DNA of 64,000 bases from Bacteroidaceae bacterium (GTDB taxonomy: Bacteria > Bacteroidota > Bacteroidia > Bacteroidales > Bacteroidaceae), in assembly GCA_017461605.1 (NCBI GenBank), contig JAFTXN010000002.1, positions 248,001 to 312,000 of the forward strand. The letters run 5' to 3'. Shown here in pieces: positions 55,849-64,000 of the stretch (positions are counted from its first letter, which is position 1; every line of letters begins with the position of its first letter). A model generated the notes under the pieces. The model was not told where the DNA came from and made no database searches. It was given only the letters and a program-made list of their open reading frames with translations. Position numbers and translations under genes: made by a program.

Positions 55849-57138
55849 TTAATGGCTGTTTAGCACCTTTGCACCCTCTTCCAACCTTTTCAGACAAGGA
55901 GTATCGGTGGCGAAGACGGAGTAGAGACCTTGTGGGTCGCAGGGATTGTCGCCGGTGAGCACACCCGCTTGCCACACAAAGTCGTCGGCGCGATTGTCTC
56001 CGCTCCAGGCAGAAACGATGATGCCGGACAGCACATCGTCCGAGGCAACGGAGGCCGTGAGTTTGCTCATCACGAATTCGAAGAAGTAGTTGCGATAGAA
56101 GGCCGGGCTGTCGGGCGTGAAGAAATGGCGGTCGCGCGGATAGCCAAATCCGGTGAGCACCAACGGGAGTGCGGCGTTTTGCGCGATGCGCCGGTGTTGT
56201 TCGTAATAGTCGGTGGCTTTGAGGTATGTGTTCGGCAGGTCTTCGAGTGTGCGGCTCTTGTGCGCCCAGTCCCACCGCAAGGGTTGGAGTTGGAACGAGG
56301 CAAAGCTGAATGCTCCGGTGGTGTAGAGCATTTCGTAGAAGCGTTCGTTGTCGGCGCAGTGCTTGATGCCGGCTGTGCCGAGGCTTATCAGATGATTGGA
56401 ATCGGCCTGCCGAATGATGTGTGCGGTGCTCATGGCCCACTCCATAAAGCCGATGTTCTTTGCTCCGCCGGGGGCTTGTGGCTCGTTACAGAGTTCCCAG
56501 GCCATGATGGCAGGGTCATTTCGGTAGGCCTTGCCTGTGATGCTGTTGGTGCGTTGCACGATGGCGAGTGCGGTGTGTTGGTAGAGCTTCACGGCTTCGG
56601 CATTACTATAGAATGCAGCTACGCGTGCAGCATAGGCCTCCGGCAGTTCCTCAGCCTGCATGGGGACGATGGTGTCGCCCGTTTCGCGCAGATAGTGTGC
56701 CAGTCCGCCGCTCCAGCTGTAGGTGTTGGTGAGGCTGAGCACGGCACGCATGTTTCGCTTGCCAAGTTCGGTGATTACGAAGTCGAGTGCCGTCAGCAGG
56801 GTGTCGTTGAGCATTCCGCCGGGTTGCACCATGGCAGGGCGGATGGCGCGAACGTCATCAGGAGCGGGACTTTCGCTAACGGCCAGGATGCGCAGTGTGT
56901 TGATGCCGAGTCGCTGCAGACGGTCGAACTCGGCACAAAGGCGCTCCTGACCTCCACGGATGCTATCGGCGGCCATGTGTACGGCATACCACATGTCGGC
57001 ACCGATGAAGCGGAAGGGCTTTCCGTTTTCGGTAAGGTGGGTTCCGTCTGTGCGGACAAAACTCTGTGATGCTGTCTGAGCGAAACTCATAAGTCCGGAC
57101 AGCAGGCAGAAGATCAATATCAGGAGGGTGTGTCTCAT
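55849..57138 (-). CDS. secreted GH5-like protein with lost catalytic nucleophile
   Basis: A 429-aa exported paralogue of the GH5 protein at 26070-27389. It has a signal peptide (about 1-20), HLTENGKPFRFIGADMWYA at the barrel start, the acid/base motif WELCNEPQAP and the C-terminal CDPQGLYSVF shared with the paralogue. However, the nucleophile segment IEEFGYPRD of the paralogue reads LTGFGYPRD here, so the Glu before FG is Gly (codon GGA at about 56139-56141), and the conserved His of VHIWPVNWGW is Gln (QLQPLRWDW). Both are read from clean in-frame codons. It is likely a non-hydrolytic binding protein or uses another mechanism. It starts 8 nt behind metH on the same strand. Confidence 0.85.
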   Translation of the reverse strand: MRHTLLILIFCLLSGLMSFAQTASQSFVRTDGTHLTENGKPFRFIGADMWYAVHMAADSIRGGQERLCAEFDRLQRLGINTLRILAVSESPAPDDVRAIRPAMVQPGGMLNDTLLTALDFVITELGKRNMRAVLSLTNTYSWSGGLAHYLRETGDTIVPMQAEELPEAYAARVAAFYSNAEAVKLYQHTALAIVQRTNSITGKAYRNDPAIMAWELCNEPQAPGGAKNIGFMEWAMSTAHIIRQADSNHLISLGTAGIKHCADNERFYEMLYTTGAFSFASFQLQPLRWDWAHKSRTLEDLPNTYLKATDYYEQHRRIAQNAALPLVLTGFGYPRDRHFFTPDSPAFYRNYFFEFVMSKLTASVASDDVLSGIIVSAWSGDNRADDFVWQAGVLTGDNPCDPQGLYSVFATDTPCLKRLEEGAKVLNSH

Positions 57139-57146
57139 GGAGAGGT

Positions 57147-59900
57147 TCAGAAAAGTCGGGGTTTGTTGTTACGCGCTTCGTCAATGGATAGGAGGTTGGG
57201 CGCAGGCTTTGCGTGTTGTTCACGCAGGTGCTGATATTCGTTGGCAATGGCTTGGGTGAATGACTGACGCGTCTCTGCATTCATCAGACAGGCTGCCACG
57301 CTCACCATCTGCGACGCATCTTTGACATGCACCACCGGGCCGTCGTAGACCGGTGCGATGTGCAGGGCTGTGTGTAGCTTTCCGGTGGTGGCACCTCCCA
57401 CGATGAGCGGAATTCGGAGGCCGGCCGATTGCATGGCCTCGGCTACGCGAATCATCTCGTCCAGGCTGGGAGTGATAAGGCCGCTCAGACCAACCATGTC
57501 GGCCTTGGTGCGGATGGCTTCGGACACAATGCGGTCGGTCGGACACATCACGCCCAAGTCTGTCACCTCGTAGTTGTTGCATCCCATCACCACGGCCACA
57601 ATGTTTTTGCCGATGTCGTGCACGTCGCCTTTCACTGTGGCGATGACCATGTGCCCGGCTTTGTTTTGGCCGTCGCACTGCTGTGCTTCGATGTGCGGTT
57701 GCAGAAAGTCAACGGCCTGCTTCATGGTGCGTGCAGTCTTTACCACTTGTGGCAAAAACATTTTGCCGGCGCCGAAAAGCTCTCCGACATGATTCATGCC
57801 CTGCATCAGTGGTCCTTCGATGATGTCGACAGCACGCGCGTGCTGTTGCAGCGCTTCGGTGAGGTCGGTAGTCAGGTGGTCGGGCACTCCCTTGATCAGT
57901 GCTTGCGTGATGCGTTCGTTGACAGGGATTTCCGTGCGAGCGGTCTCGGCTGCAGAAGTTCGGTTGGTGCCGGCAGCGGTCTCTCCATTGTTCAGCACGC
58001 TTTCGGCCAAGGCGATGAGGCGGTCGGCTGCGGGTCGGCGATTGAGCACGGCGTCTTCCAGAATTTCCAGGTGCTCGGCCGGAATGTCCTCATACATCAC
58101 CGAGGTGGCCGGATTGACGATGCCCATGTCCATACCGGCTCTGATGGCGTGAAAGAGGAACACAGCGTGCAGGGCCTCGCGGATGTAGTTGTTGCCACGG
58201 AAGGAGAACGAGAGGTTGCTCACTCCGCCGCTGATGTGCACGCCGGGCAGGTTGTTGCGAATCCAGCGTGTGGCCTCGATGAAGCTGTGTGCGTAGTCGT
58301 CGTGTTCGGCCATGCCGGTGCAGATGGCTAGTATGTTGGGGTCGAAGATGATGTCGCAAGCGGGGAAGCCCACTTCGTCTGTCAGAATGCGGTAGGCGCG
58401 GCGGCAGATGTCGATGCGGCGTTCGTAGGTGGTGGCTTGTCCCTCTTCGTCGAAGGCCATGATCACCACGGCAGCTCCCATGCGACGCAACTCGCCGGCT
58501 CGTTCCTTGAAAACCGTTTCGCCCTCCTTGAGCGACAGAGAGTTGACGATGCATTTGCCTTGCACGCACTTCAGCGCAGCACGGATGGTCTCCCAGTCGG
58601 ACGAGTCGATCATGAAGGGGCGGCGTGCCACTTCGGGTTCGGCGGCCAGCAGGTTGAGGAAGTGCACCATCTCTGCACGAGTGTCGAGCAGACCATCGTC
58701 CATGTTGATGTCGATGATTTGTGCTCCGTCTTCCACCTGTCGGCGTGCGATGGCCACGGCTTCGTCGTGCTTCTTCTCCTTGATGAGTCGCAGGAACTTG
58801 CGCGAACCTGCCACGTTGCAGCGTTCGCCCACATTGATGAAGTTCATGTCGGGCTTCAGCTCGAACATGTCAAGCCCGGCCAACTGCATGCTTTGGGGGC
58901 GTGCCACCGGAATGTGGGGTGGGAGAAAGGTGCCGTTCTCGTGGACGATGTCGGGATAACGAGCGATGAATGCGTCTGTGGTGCCGCAGCATCCGCCTAT
59001 GATGTTGACGAGTCCGCTCTTGACGTAGCTGCGCATCTCTTCGGCCATGGCTTCCGGTGTTTGGTCGTATCCACCGTTGGCATTGGGCAGGCCGGCATTG
59101 GGATACACGGAGATGCGATAAGGGGCGCAGCGGGCAAGTTCTTCGACGAAGGGGCGCATCTCAGCAGCACCGAAGGAGCAGTTCAGGCCTACGCTGAAGA
59201 TGTCGGCATGTGCCACCGAAGCGAGAAACGCTCCCAATGTCTGTCCCGACAGAGTGCGTCCGGCGCGGTCGGCAATGGTCACGGAGAGCATGATGGGCAC
59301 GCGGCGGCCGGTGGTCTGCATGGCAGTTTCGGCAGCATAGAGTGCGGCTTTGGCATTGAGTGTGTCGAAGATGGTCTCGATGAGCAACGCATCTACGCCC
59401 CCCGTGATGAGGGCTTCCATCTGCTCGGTGTAGGCTTCGGCCAAGGCATCAAAGGTGATGGCTCGCAGGGCCGGATCGTTCACGTCGGGACTCATGGAGA
59501 GCGTCTTGCCGGTGGGACCCACGCTGCCGGCCACGAGGCGTGGCTTGTCGGGGTTGCGCTGTGTGTATTCGTCGGCCAAACTTCGCGCCAAGGCCACGGC
59601 AGCAGCGTTGAGTTCGCGGCAGATGTTCTGGCAGTGGTATTCGGCCATGGAGATGCACTGTGCGCTGAACGTGTTGGTCTCGATGATGTCGGCGCCGGCT
59701 TCGAGATATCGTCGGTGTATGTCGGCGATGATGTCGGGACGGGTGAGCGTGAGCAGGTCGTTGTTGCCCAATTGCTGTCCCGGCAGGTGGGCAAAGCGTG
59801 TGTCCCGATAGTCGGTTTCGGTGAGGCCGTAGCCTTGTATCATGGTGCCCATGGCTCCATCGAGAATGAGTATGCGTTGATTGGCCAGCGTTTCGAGCAT
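57147..59900 (-). CDS. metH: cobalamin-dependent methionine synthase lacking the reactivation domain
   Basis: MetH moves a methyl group from methyltetrahydrofolate to homocysteine through methylcobalamin. The homocysteine domain (about 1-320) begins ILILDGAMGTMIQ and has the zinc Cys residues in LNCSFGA and IGGCCGTTD. The folate domain (about 345-605) has NVGERCNVAGSRKF. The B12 cap and Rossmann domains (about 650-890) have DVHDIGKNIV with the lower-axial His. The protein ends at 917 aa, directly after the B12 domain, so the AdoMet reactivation domain (~330 aa in E. coli MetH) is absent. No cobalamin riboswitch is recognisable upstream. Confidence 0.95.
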   Translation of the reverse strand: MLETLANQRILILDGAMGTMIQGYGLTETDYRDTRFAHLPGQQLGNNDLLTLTRPDIIADIHRRYLEAGADIIETNTFSAQCISMAEYHCQNICRELNAAAVALARSLADEYTQRNPDKPRLVAGSVGPTGKTLSMSPDVNDPALRAITFDALAEAYTEQMEALITGGVDALLIETIFDTLNAKAALYAAETAMQTTGRRVPIMLSVTIADRAGRTLSGQTLGAFLASVAHADIFSVGLNCSFGAAEMRPFVEELARCAPYRISVYPNAGLPNANGGYDQTPEAMAEEMRSYVKSGLVNIIGGCCGTTDAFIARYPDIVHENGTFLPPHIPVARPQSMQLAGLDMFELKPDMNFINVGERCNVAGSRKFLRLIKEKKHDEAVAIARRQVEDGAQIIDINMDDGLLDTRAEMVHFLNLLAAEPEVARRPFMIDSSDWETIRAALKCVQGKCIVNSLSLKEGETVFKERAGELRRMGAAVVIMAFDEEGQATTYERRIDICRRAYRILTDEVGFPACDIIFDPNILAICTGMAEHDDYAHSFIEATRWIRNNLPGVHISGGVSNLSFSFRGNNYIREALHAVFLFHAIRAGMDMGIVNPATSVMYEDIPAEHLEILEDAVLNRRPAADRLIALAESVLNNGETAAGTNRTSAAETARTEIPVNERITQALIKGVPDHLTTDLTEALQQHARAVDIIEGPLMQGMNHVGELFGAGKMFLPQVVKTARTMKQAVDFLQPHIEAQQCDGQNKAGHMVIATVKGDVHDIGKNIVAVVMGCNNYEVTDLGVMCPTDRIVSEAIRTKADMVGLSGLITPSLDEMIRVAEAMQSAGLRIPLIVGGATTGKLHTALHIAPVYDGPVVHVKDASQMVSVAACLMNAETRQSFTQAIANEYQHLREQHAKPAPNLLSIDEARNNKPRLF

Positions 59901-59943
59901 GTGTGTGGTGTGGTTTGGTTGTTAATGATGTTGGTTTTGAGGT

Positions 59944-60004
59944 CTGTTCATACCCCCTCCGCTTCGCTCGTCCCCCTATCTTAGGGGAGCAGCCCCGTCC
60001 GGTG
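59944..60004 (-). repeat. single copy of the BIME-like unit
   Basis: TTCATACCCCCTCCGC, CTTCGCTCGTCCCC, CTATCTTAGGGGAGCAGCCCC and GTCCGG match the inverted units of the 45131-45575 array. It lies between smpB and metH. Confidence 0.7.
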
Positions 60005-60050
60005 TGTTGGTGCGATGGCTTCTTTTTATTTACCTCTGTGCTCGGGGTGT

Positions 60051-60527
60051 TCAGAAACTCTTGTTTTTCATCACGCGGTCCACTTCGCGGCGATCGTCCT
60101 TGTCGCGTAGGGATGCACGCTTGTCGTACTCTTTTTTACCCCGGCACAGGCCGATGCTGAGTTTGGCGCGTCCGTTCTCGTCGATGAAGAGGCGGAGCGG
60201 CACGATGGTGAAGCCGGGTGAGCGCGTGGCGTCCTGCAAGGCCCCGATCTCTTTGCGGTTGAGCAGGAGCTTGCGGTCGCGGCGTGTGGCGTGGTTGTTG
60301 TAGGAGCCGAAGCTGTATTCGGCGACGTACATGTTCTTCACCCAGATTTCGCCGTTGTGTATGTAGCAATAGGTATCCACGAGGCCGGCTTTTCCGGCGC
60401 GGATGCTTTTCACCTCGGTGCCGGTAAGCACGATGCCGGCGGTATATCGGTCGATGATGAGATAGTCGAACTCGGCACGCCGGTTCTTGATGTTGATGCG
60501 TGCGGGCTTTGTTTCTTTCTTTGCCAT
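60051..60527 (-). CDS. smpB: SsrA-binding protein SmpB
   Basis: SmpB binds tmRNA and brings it to stalled ribosomes. The product has [43 protein letters not shown] and the basic C-terminal tail [20 protein letters not shown], which inserts in the mRNA channel. It is 158 aa. It is 12 nt downstream of the DUF4375 gene on the same strand. tmRNA itself is not found in the window. Confidence 0.96.
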   Translation of the reverse strand: MAKKETKPARINIKNRRAEFDYLIIDRYTAGIVLTGTEVKSIRAGKAGLVDTYCYIHNGEIWVKNMYVAEYSFGSYNNHATRRDRKLLLNRKEIGALQDATRSPGFTIVPLRLFIDENGRAKLSIGLCRGKKEYDKRASLRDKDDRREVDRVMKNKSF

Positions 60528-60539
60528 GTGGCAGGATAT

Positions 60540-61058
60540 TTAAGCGATGGTTGCAAAATTTTCGATATGCTCGTCCACGTAATGGGCGATGGCAGCCTGG
60601 ATTTCTTCCTCCTGCTCGATGAAGCTGTCGTCCAGTTCGTCGAATTCGGGGAACTGCTCAAACAGGGCCATAAACTCGTCGTCGCTGCACGGTTGTTCGA
60701 TGCTCTCGCCGTGCAGGTCGTAGAGGCGGCGTGCTTCGTAGAGGAGCTTGGAGAAAGCATGCAGTCCCCAAAGGCGCATGGCCTTGGCAAAAGGATTGCG
60801 GAAGAAGAAGGGGCCGTAGCCGTTGTGTATGAGTTGCACGAAACCGCCGTCCATCAGTTCGTCGTGCAGGAGTGTGTATCCCCACAAGGTGATTTGGTCG
60901 GCATTGAGGCGCTGCATGGCTTCGGCATCGAGATGGCCGCCGGCGGCCTCGGCTATGGCGTCGGCAAACACTTTGACAAAGGCATCCATGCCCTCGGTGG
61001 CGGCTTGGCGGAGGGCACTGTCGGCTATGCAGACTTGCAGGGTTTGATTTTGTTCCAT
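60540..61058 (-). CDS. DUF4375 (DMP19-like) protein
   Basis: A 172-aa soluble, strongly acidic protein. The central part, WGYTLLHDELMDGGFVQLI, then HNGYGPFFF and AKAMRLWGLH, resembles DUF4375, the fold of Neisseria DMP19, a DNA-mimic protein that antagonises a repressor. The C-terminal ~45 residues are very rich in Asp and Glu, which fits nucleic-acid mimicry but does not prove it. I chose the ATG at 61058; the longer in-frame version crosses the palindrome cluster. It is 12 nt upstream of smpB and probably shares its transcript. Confidence 0.75.
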   Translation of the reverse strand: MEQNQTLQVCIADSALRQAATEGMDAFVKVFADAIAEAAGGHLDAEAMQRLNADQITLWGYTLLHDELMDGGFVQLIHNGYGPFFFRNPFAKAMRLWGLHAFSKLLYEARRLYDLHGESIEQPCSDDEFMALFEQFPEFDELDDSFIEQEEEIQAAIAHYVDEHIENFATIA

Positions 61059-61280
61059 CGTCGGGAGAGTTAATGCTGTGTTAAAATGAATGTACGCAGG
61101 GCGTTTATGTGGGCAAAAATACGATTTTATTCCCTTATACGGTCGGTCGGGGAGAGTTTTGGTGGGTTTTCGGCTTTCGGGCGAAGCGAGACACAACTTT
61201 GCACGGCCGGTTGTTGCGTCGATAAGGGGTTTGTGTGATATTTTTGCGGCTTTGGCAGATTCTTTTCGGGCCATGAAGTG

Positions 61281-61347
61281 AAAACTGGCAGGCCTTGCCA
61301 AAATTTTGGCAAGGCCTGCCAGTTTTTTGGCAAGGCCTGCCAGTTTT
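61281..61347. repeat. triple palindrome cluster 9 (TGGCA type)
   Basis: TGGCAGGCCTTGCCA, then two copies of TGGCAAGGCCTGCCA, spaced 21-22 nt with A/T linkers. The cluster lies 51 nt upstream of the htpG sigma-54 motif, a distance at which enhancer-binding sites can occur. The remainder of 61059-61501 shows no gene. Confidence 0.8.
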
Positions 61348-61397
61348 TGCAGAAAGCCTATGCATTTTGTGCTATGCGGCCTGCGAAAACCGAGAGT

Positions 61398-61413
61398 TGG
61401 CACAGAATTTGCA
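61398..61413 (+). promoter_or_regulatory. sigma-54 (RpoN) type promoter of htpG
   Basis: TGGCACAGAATTTGCA matches TGGCAC-R-N4-TTGC-W at every fixed position with exactly 10 nt between GG and GC. The start would be near 61425, about 77 nt before the htpG ATG. It is the second such match in the window, and both precede chaperone genes. Confidence 0.6.
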
Positions 61414-61501
61414 AAAAAGCAAGGTGCCGCTTCCTCGTGCGTATATATAATAATGTATGGAGGAGCGCCAAATTGAAATAATCAACTAAAAACATACAGC
61501 T

Positions 61502-63553
61502 ATGCAAAAAGGAAACATCGGGATAACGACCGAAAACATCTTTCCCGTCATTAAGAAATTTCTCTATTCGGACCACGAAATCTTTCTGCGCGAAATCGTG
61601 GCCAACGCAGTGGATGCCACACAGAAGCTGAAGACGCTGGCAGCCAAGGGAGAGTGTCCGGGCGAACTGGGCGACCTCACCATCAGCATCAAGCTCGATG
61701 CCGAAGCCGGTACACTCACCGTGAGCGACCGCGGTATCGGTATGACGGCCGAGGAGGTGGATAAGTATATCAACCAAATCGCTTTCTCGGGTGCCAACGA
61801 CTTCCTGGAGAAATACAAGGACGATGCCAACGCCATCATCGGACACTTCGGACTGGGCTTCTACTCCTCCTTCATGGTGGCCAAGCAGGTGGAAATTTTC
61901 ACCCGTAGCTACAAGGAAGGCGCAGTGGCTGCTCACTGGACTTGCGACGGCAGTCCGGCTTACGAACTCGGCGAGTGCGACAAGGCCGAGCGCGGTACCG
62001 ACATCGTGTTGCACATCGATGATGAGAACAAGGACTTCCTGGAAAAATCGAAGGTGGAAGGACTGTTGCGTAAATACTGCAGCTTCCTGCCTATCCCCGT
62101 GGCTTTGGGCAACAAGACCGAATGGAAGGACGGCAAGCAGGTGGAGACCGACGAGCCGAATGTGATCAACGACACCAACCCCCTGTGGACAAAAACTCCC
62201 TCCACACTCAAGGATGAGGACTACAAGAGCTTCTATCGCCAGCTCTATCCCATGAGCGACGAACCGCTGTTCTGGATTCACCTCAACGTGGACTATCCGT
62301 TCAACCTCACCGGCGTGCTCTATTTCCCCCGCATCAAGAGCAACATAGAGATACACCGCAACAAGATACAGCTCTACTGCAATCAGGTGTTCGTGACGGA
62401 TCAGGTGGAGAACATCGTGCCCGAATTCCTCACCCTGCTGCACGGTGTGATCGACTCTCCCGACATCCCGCTCAACGTGAGCCGCAGTTATCTGCAGAGC
62501 GACGCCAATGTCAAGAAGATTTCGACCTACATCACCAAGAAGGTGTGCGACCGCCTGCAGGGCATCTTCAAGAACGACCGCGCCGACTTCGAGCAGAAGT
62601 GGGACGACCTGAAACTCTTCATCCACTACGGCCTGTTGTCGCAACCCGACTTCTACGACAAGGCAAAGAACTTTGCACTGCTCAAGGACGTTGACGGAAA
62701 GAGCTTCACCTATGATGAATATCGCGACCTCATCAAGGCCACTCAGACCGACAAGGAGGGAAATCTCATCTACCTCTACGCCACCGACCGCGAAGCACAG
62801 TATAGCTACATCGAGGCTGCTCGTGCCAAGGGCTACAGCGTGTTGCTCATGGACGGACAGCTCGACAGTCCGCTGGTAGGCATGTTGGAACAGAAGTTCG
62901 AGAAGTGCCGCTTCTCGCGTGTGGATGGCGACACCATCGACCGCCTCATTCAGAAGGATGACAACAAGGGCGAAGAACTTGCAGCCGACGAGGCTGAACG
63001 CCTGACCGGTATCTTCAATGCCGTTCTGCCCAAGCTCGACAAGGTGGAATTCCACGTAGAGACACGTGCCATGGGCGAAGAAACCGCTCCGGTGGTTATC
63101 ACGCAGAGCGAATACATGCGCCGAATGAAGGAGATGAGTCAGCTGCAAGCCGGCATGAGCTTCTATGGCGAAATGCCCGACATGATGAGCCTCGTGCTCA
63201 ACTCTGACCATCGCCTGGTGAAGGGCGTGCTCGCGGATGCCGCTTCGATGAACGAGCAGCTCAATCCCGTGGAAGCCGACTTGCGTGGGCTGAATGCGCG
63301 CCGTCAGGTGATCGAACAATCGCAGCGCGACAAGAAGTCTGAAGAAATCACGCAGGAAGAACGCGACGAACTCTCCAAAACCAACAACGAAATCAGTGAG
63401 AAGCAAAACCAAAAGAAGGAAATCCTGACGGCTTATGCCAAGGGCAGCCAAGTGGTTTCGCAACTCATCGACATCGCATTGCTGCAAAACGGACTGCTGC
63501 GTGGCGAAGCCCTCAGCAAGTTCTTGCGTCGCAGCATCGACATGATAAAATAA
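61502..63553 (+). CDS. htpG: molecular chaperone HtpG (Hsp90)
   Basis: HtpG is the bacterial Hsp90, an ATP-driven dimeric chaperone. The GHKL ATP-binding domain has HEIFLREIVANAVDAT with the catalytic Glu and metal-binding Asn region, TVSDRGIGMTAEEV, FGLGFYSSFMVA and GTDIVLH. The middle domain has FWIHLNVDYPFNLTGVLYFP and NVSRSYLQSDANVKKI, and the C-terminal dimerisation domain follows. It is 683 aa, the Bacteroidetes length. A DUF1460 gene starts 5 nt after its stop. Confidence 0.97.
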   Translation: MQKGNIGITTENIFPVIKKFLYSDHEIFLREIVANAVDATQKLKTLAAKGECPGELGDLTISIKLDAEAGTLTVSDRGIGMTAEEVDKYINQIAFSGANDFLEKYKDDANAIIGHFGLGFYSSFMVAKQVEIFTRSYKEGAVAAHWTCDGSPAYELGECDKAERGTDIVLHIDDENKDFLEKSKVEGLLRKYCSFLPIPVALGNKTEWKDGKQVETDEPNVINDTNPLWTKTPSTLKDEDYKSFYRQLYPMSDEPLFWIHLNVDYPFNLTGVLYFPRIKSNIEIHRNKIQLYCNQVFVTDQVENIVPEFLTLLHGVIDSPDIPLNVSRSYLQSDANVKKISTYITKKVCDRLQGIFKNDRADFEQKWDDLKLFIHYGLLSQPDFYDKAKNFALLKDVDGKSFTYDEYRDLIKATQTDKEGNLIYLYATDREAQYSYIEAARAKGYSVLLMDGQLDSPLVGMLEQKFEKCRFSRVDGDTIDRLIQKDDNKGEELAADEAERLTGIFNAVLPKLDKVEFHVETRAMGEETAPVVITQSEYMRRMKEMSQLQAGMSFYGEMPDMMSLVLNSDHRLVKGVLADAASMNEQLNPVEADLRGLNARRQVIEQSQRDKKSEEITQEERDELSKTNNEISEKQNQKKEILTAYAKGSQVVSQLIDIALLQNGLLRGEALSKFLRRSIDMIK

Positions 63554-63558
63554 GCCGG

Positions 63559-64000
63559 ATGCGCACACGTAATTATATAAAGGTGTGCCGCCTCGCTGCC
63601 GTGCTGTCGGCCATAGTGTCGGGCATGGTGTGCCAAGCCTCTCCGCAGGGCAGTGCCTCAGGGCATTGCTCTGCGGTTTTCGTGGAGGAAGCAGCCGAAG
63701 CGCAGGGCGACTCGTGCACCGACCAATCCTATCTCCGGAAGGTGATCTACACAGCAGCCGATTCTGCCCGGGTGGAGCAACTCTTGCAAGCTGATTGCGG
63801 CGAAAACGATGTGCTCTTCTATGCCCGACAATTCCTCGGAACGCCTTATGTGGCGCACACCTTGGAAGTGAGCGACCCGGAACGACTTGTGGTGAATCTG
63901 CGGCAGCTCGATTGCACCACACTGGTGGAGACCGTCAATGCCTTGGTCATCACGCGACGCCAAGGGCAGCGACGCTTTGTGGACTTCTGCCGAAACCTGG
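63559..64000 (+). CDS. DUF1460 N-acetylmuramoyl-L-alanine amidase-like protein (partial)
   Basis: The gene starts with ATG 5 nt after htpG and runs off the window after 147 codons. It begins with a signal-like segment (KVCRLAAVLSAIVSGMVCQA), then DVLFYARQFLGTPYVAHTLE and NLRQLDCTTLVETVNAL, in which the Cys of LDCTT is the predicted catalytic residue of the NlpC/P60-like DUF1460 family. This family includes predicted periplasmic peptidoglycan amidases. It may be co-transcribed with htpG. Confidence 0.85.
   Translation, partial: MRTRNYIKVCRLAAVLSAIVSGMVCQASPQGSASGHCSAVFVEEAAEAQGDSCTDQSYLRKVIYTAADSARVEQLLQADCGENDVLFYARQFLGTPYVAHTLEVSDPERLVVNLRQLDCTTLVETVNALVITRRQGQRRFVDFCRNL

Noticed and set aside
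58437-59984. A 515-codon open frame on the plus strand opposite metH.
   Set aside because: Antisense shadow of metH; the protein is low-complexity G/V/H-rich with no domain.
59901-60050. Cobalamin riboswitch before metH.
   Set aside because: The region holds a BIME-like unit and no recognisable B12-box or conserved core.
61358-63922. An 854-codon open frame on the minus strand across htpG.
   Set aside because: It is antisense to the clearly real htpG, has no family likeness and no start context. Long antisense frames are common opposite GC-biased Bacteroidales genes.

Overview
The window looks like chromosomal DNA of a Bacteroidales bacterium, most like a Prevotella-type member. The evidence is the gene content: serine palmitoyltransferase, a TonB-dependent receptor, an energy transducer TonB, DUF1573, a short MetH, PyrK/PyrD, and secreted glycosidases with a Por/T9SS-like C-terminal tail. 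The promoters agree, since many intergenic regions carry the Bacteroidetes housekeeping -7 element TAnnTTTG, often with TTTG 19 nt upstream. No phage, integrase, CRISPR array or intact insertion sequence is visible, and the window ends inside a gene on the right.

Layout. 1-5.0 kb (minus): folC, grpE-dnaJ and an ABC-F ATPase. 5.7-9.3 kb (plus): thiD, fabD and a cytoplasmic GH13 amylase. 9.4-22.8 kb (mostly minus): a tRNA-Thr directly behind an SRP RNA, a NagX-like acyltransferase with a GH20 hexosaminidase, a secreted zinc protease, rlmD with an unknown partner, mutY, a GDP-mannose pyrophosphorylase and a DUF1573 protein. 22.9-27.4 kb: ruvC overlapping a ModF-like ABC protein, TonB and a GH5 mannanase. 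27.8-36.1 kb (plus): a TonB-dependent receptor, an HhH/beta-barrel protein and a large secreted GLUG-repeat protein. 36.2 kb: the decayed 5' end of a gmd gene. 37-39.9 kb: rplM-rpsI-rpsB-tsf. 40-45 kb: a lipid kinase divergent from spt, then a kinase-TM-FGE fusion. 45.7-55.7 kb: mltG, acyl-CoA ligase-lptB, an S9 peptidase, pyrK-pyrD, desulfoferrodoxin and ferritin. 55.8-61.1 kb (minus): DUF4375-smpB, and metH with a GH5 paralogue. 61.5-64 kb (plus): htpG and a DUF1460 amidase cut by the window edge.

Most coding regions are ordinary. The intergenic DNA is not. (i) Both chaperone units, grpE-dnaJ and htpG, are preceded by exact matches to the sigma-54 consensus TGGCAC-R-N4-TTGC-W in the correct orientation, which suggests an RpoN-linked chaperone regulon. 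(ii) A dispersed element at six loci has a hairpin whose two arms change together between copies and ends in a housekeeping -7 box just before a gene start. It looks like a mobile or duplicated promoter module. (iii) Nine intergenic sites carry short palindromes repeated at about 21 nt, usually three per site. (iv) An array of alternating inverted units (BIME-like) lies at 45.1-45.6 kb, with one more copy at 59.9 kb.

Protein-level oddities are a GH5 paralogue that has lost its nucleophile, an ABC-F protein in which one composite ATP site is degenerate on both faces, a MetH with no reactivation domain, and a kinase-FGE fusion whose C-terminus resembles targets of diversity-generating retroelements. 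All assignments come from reading the sequence; no database search was run.
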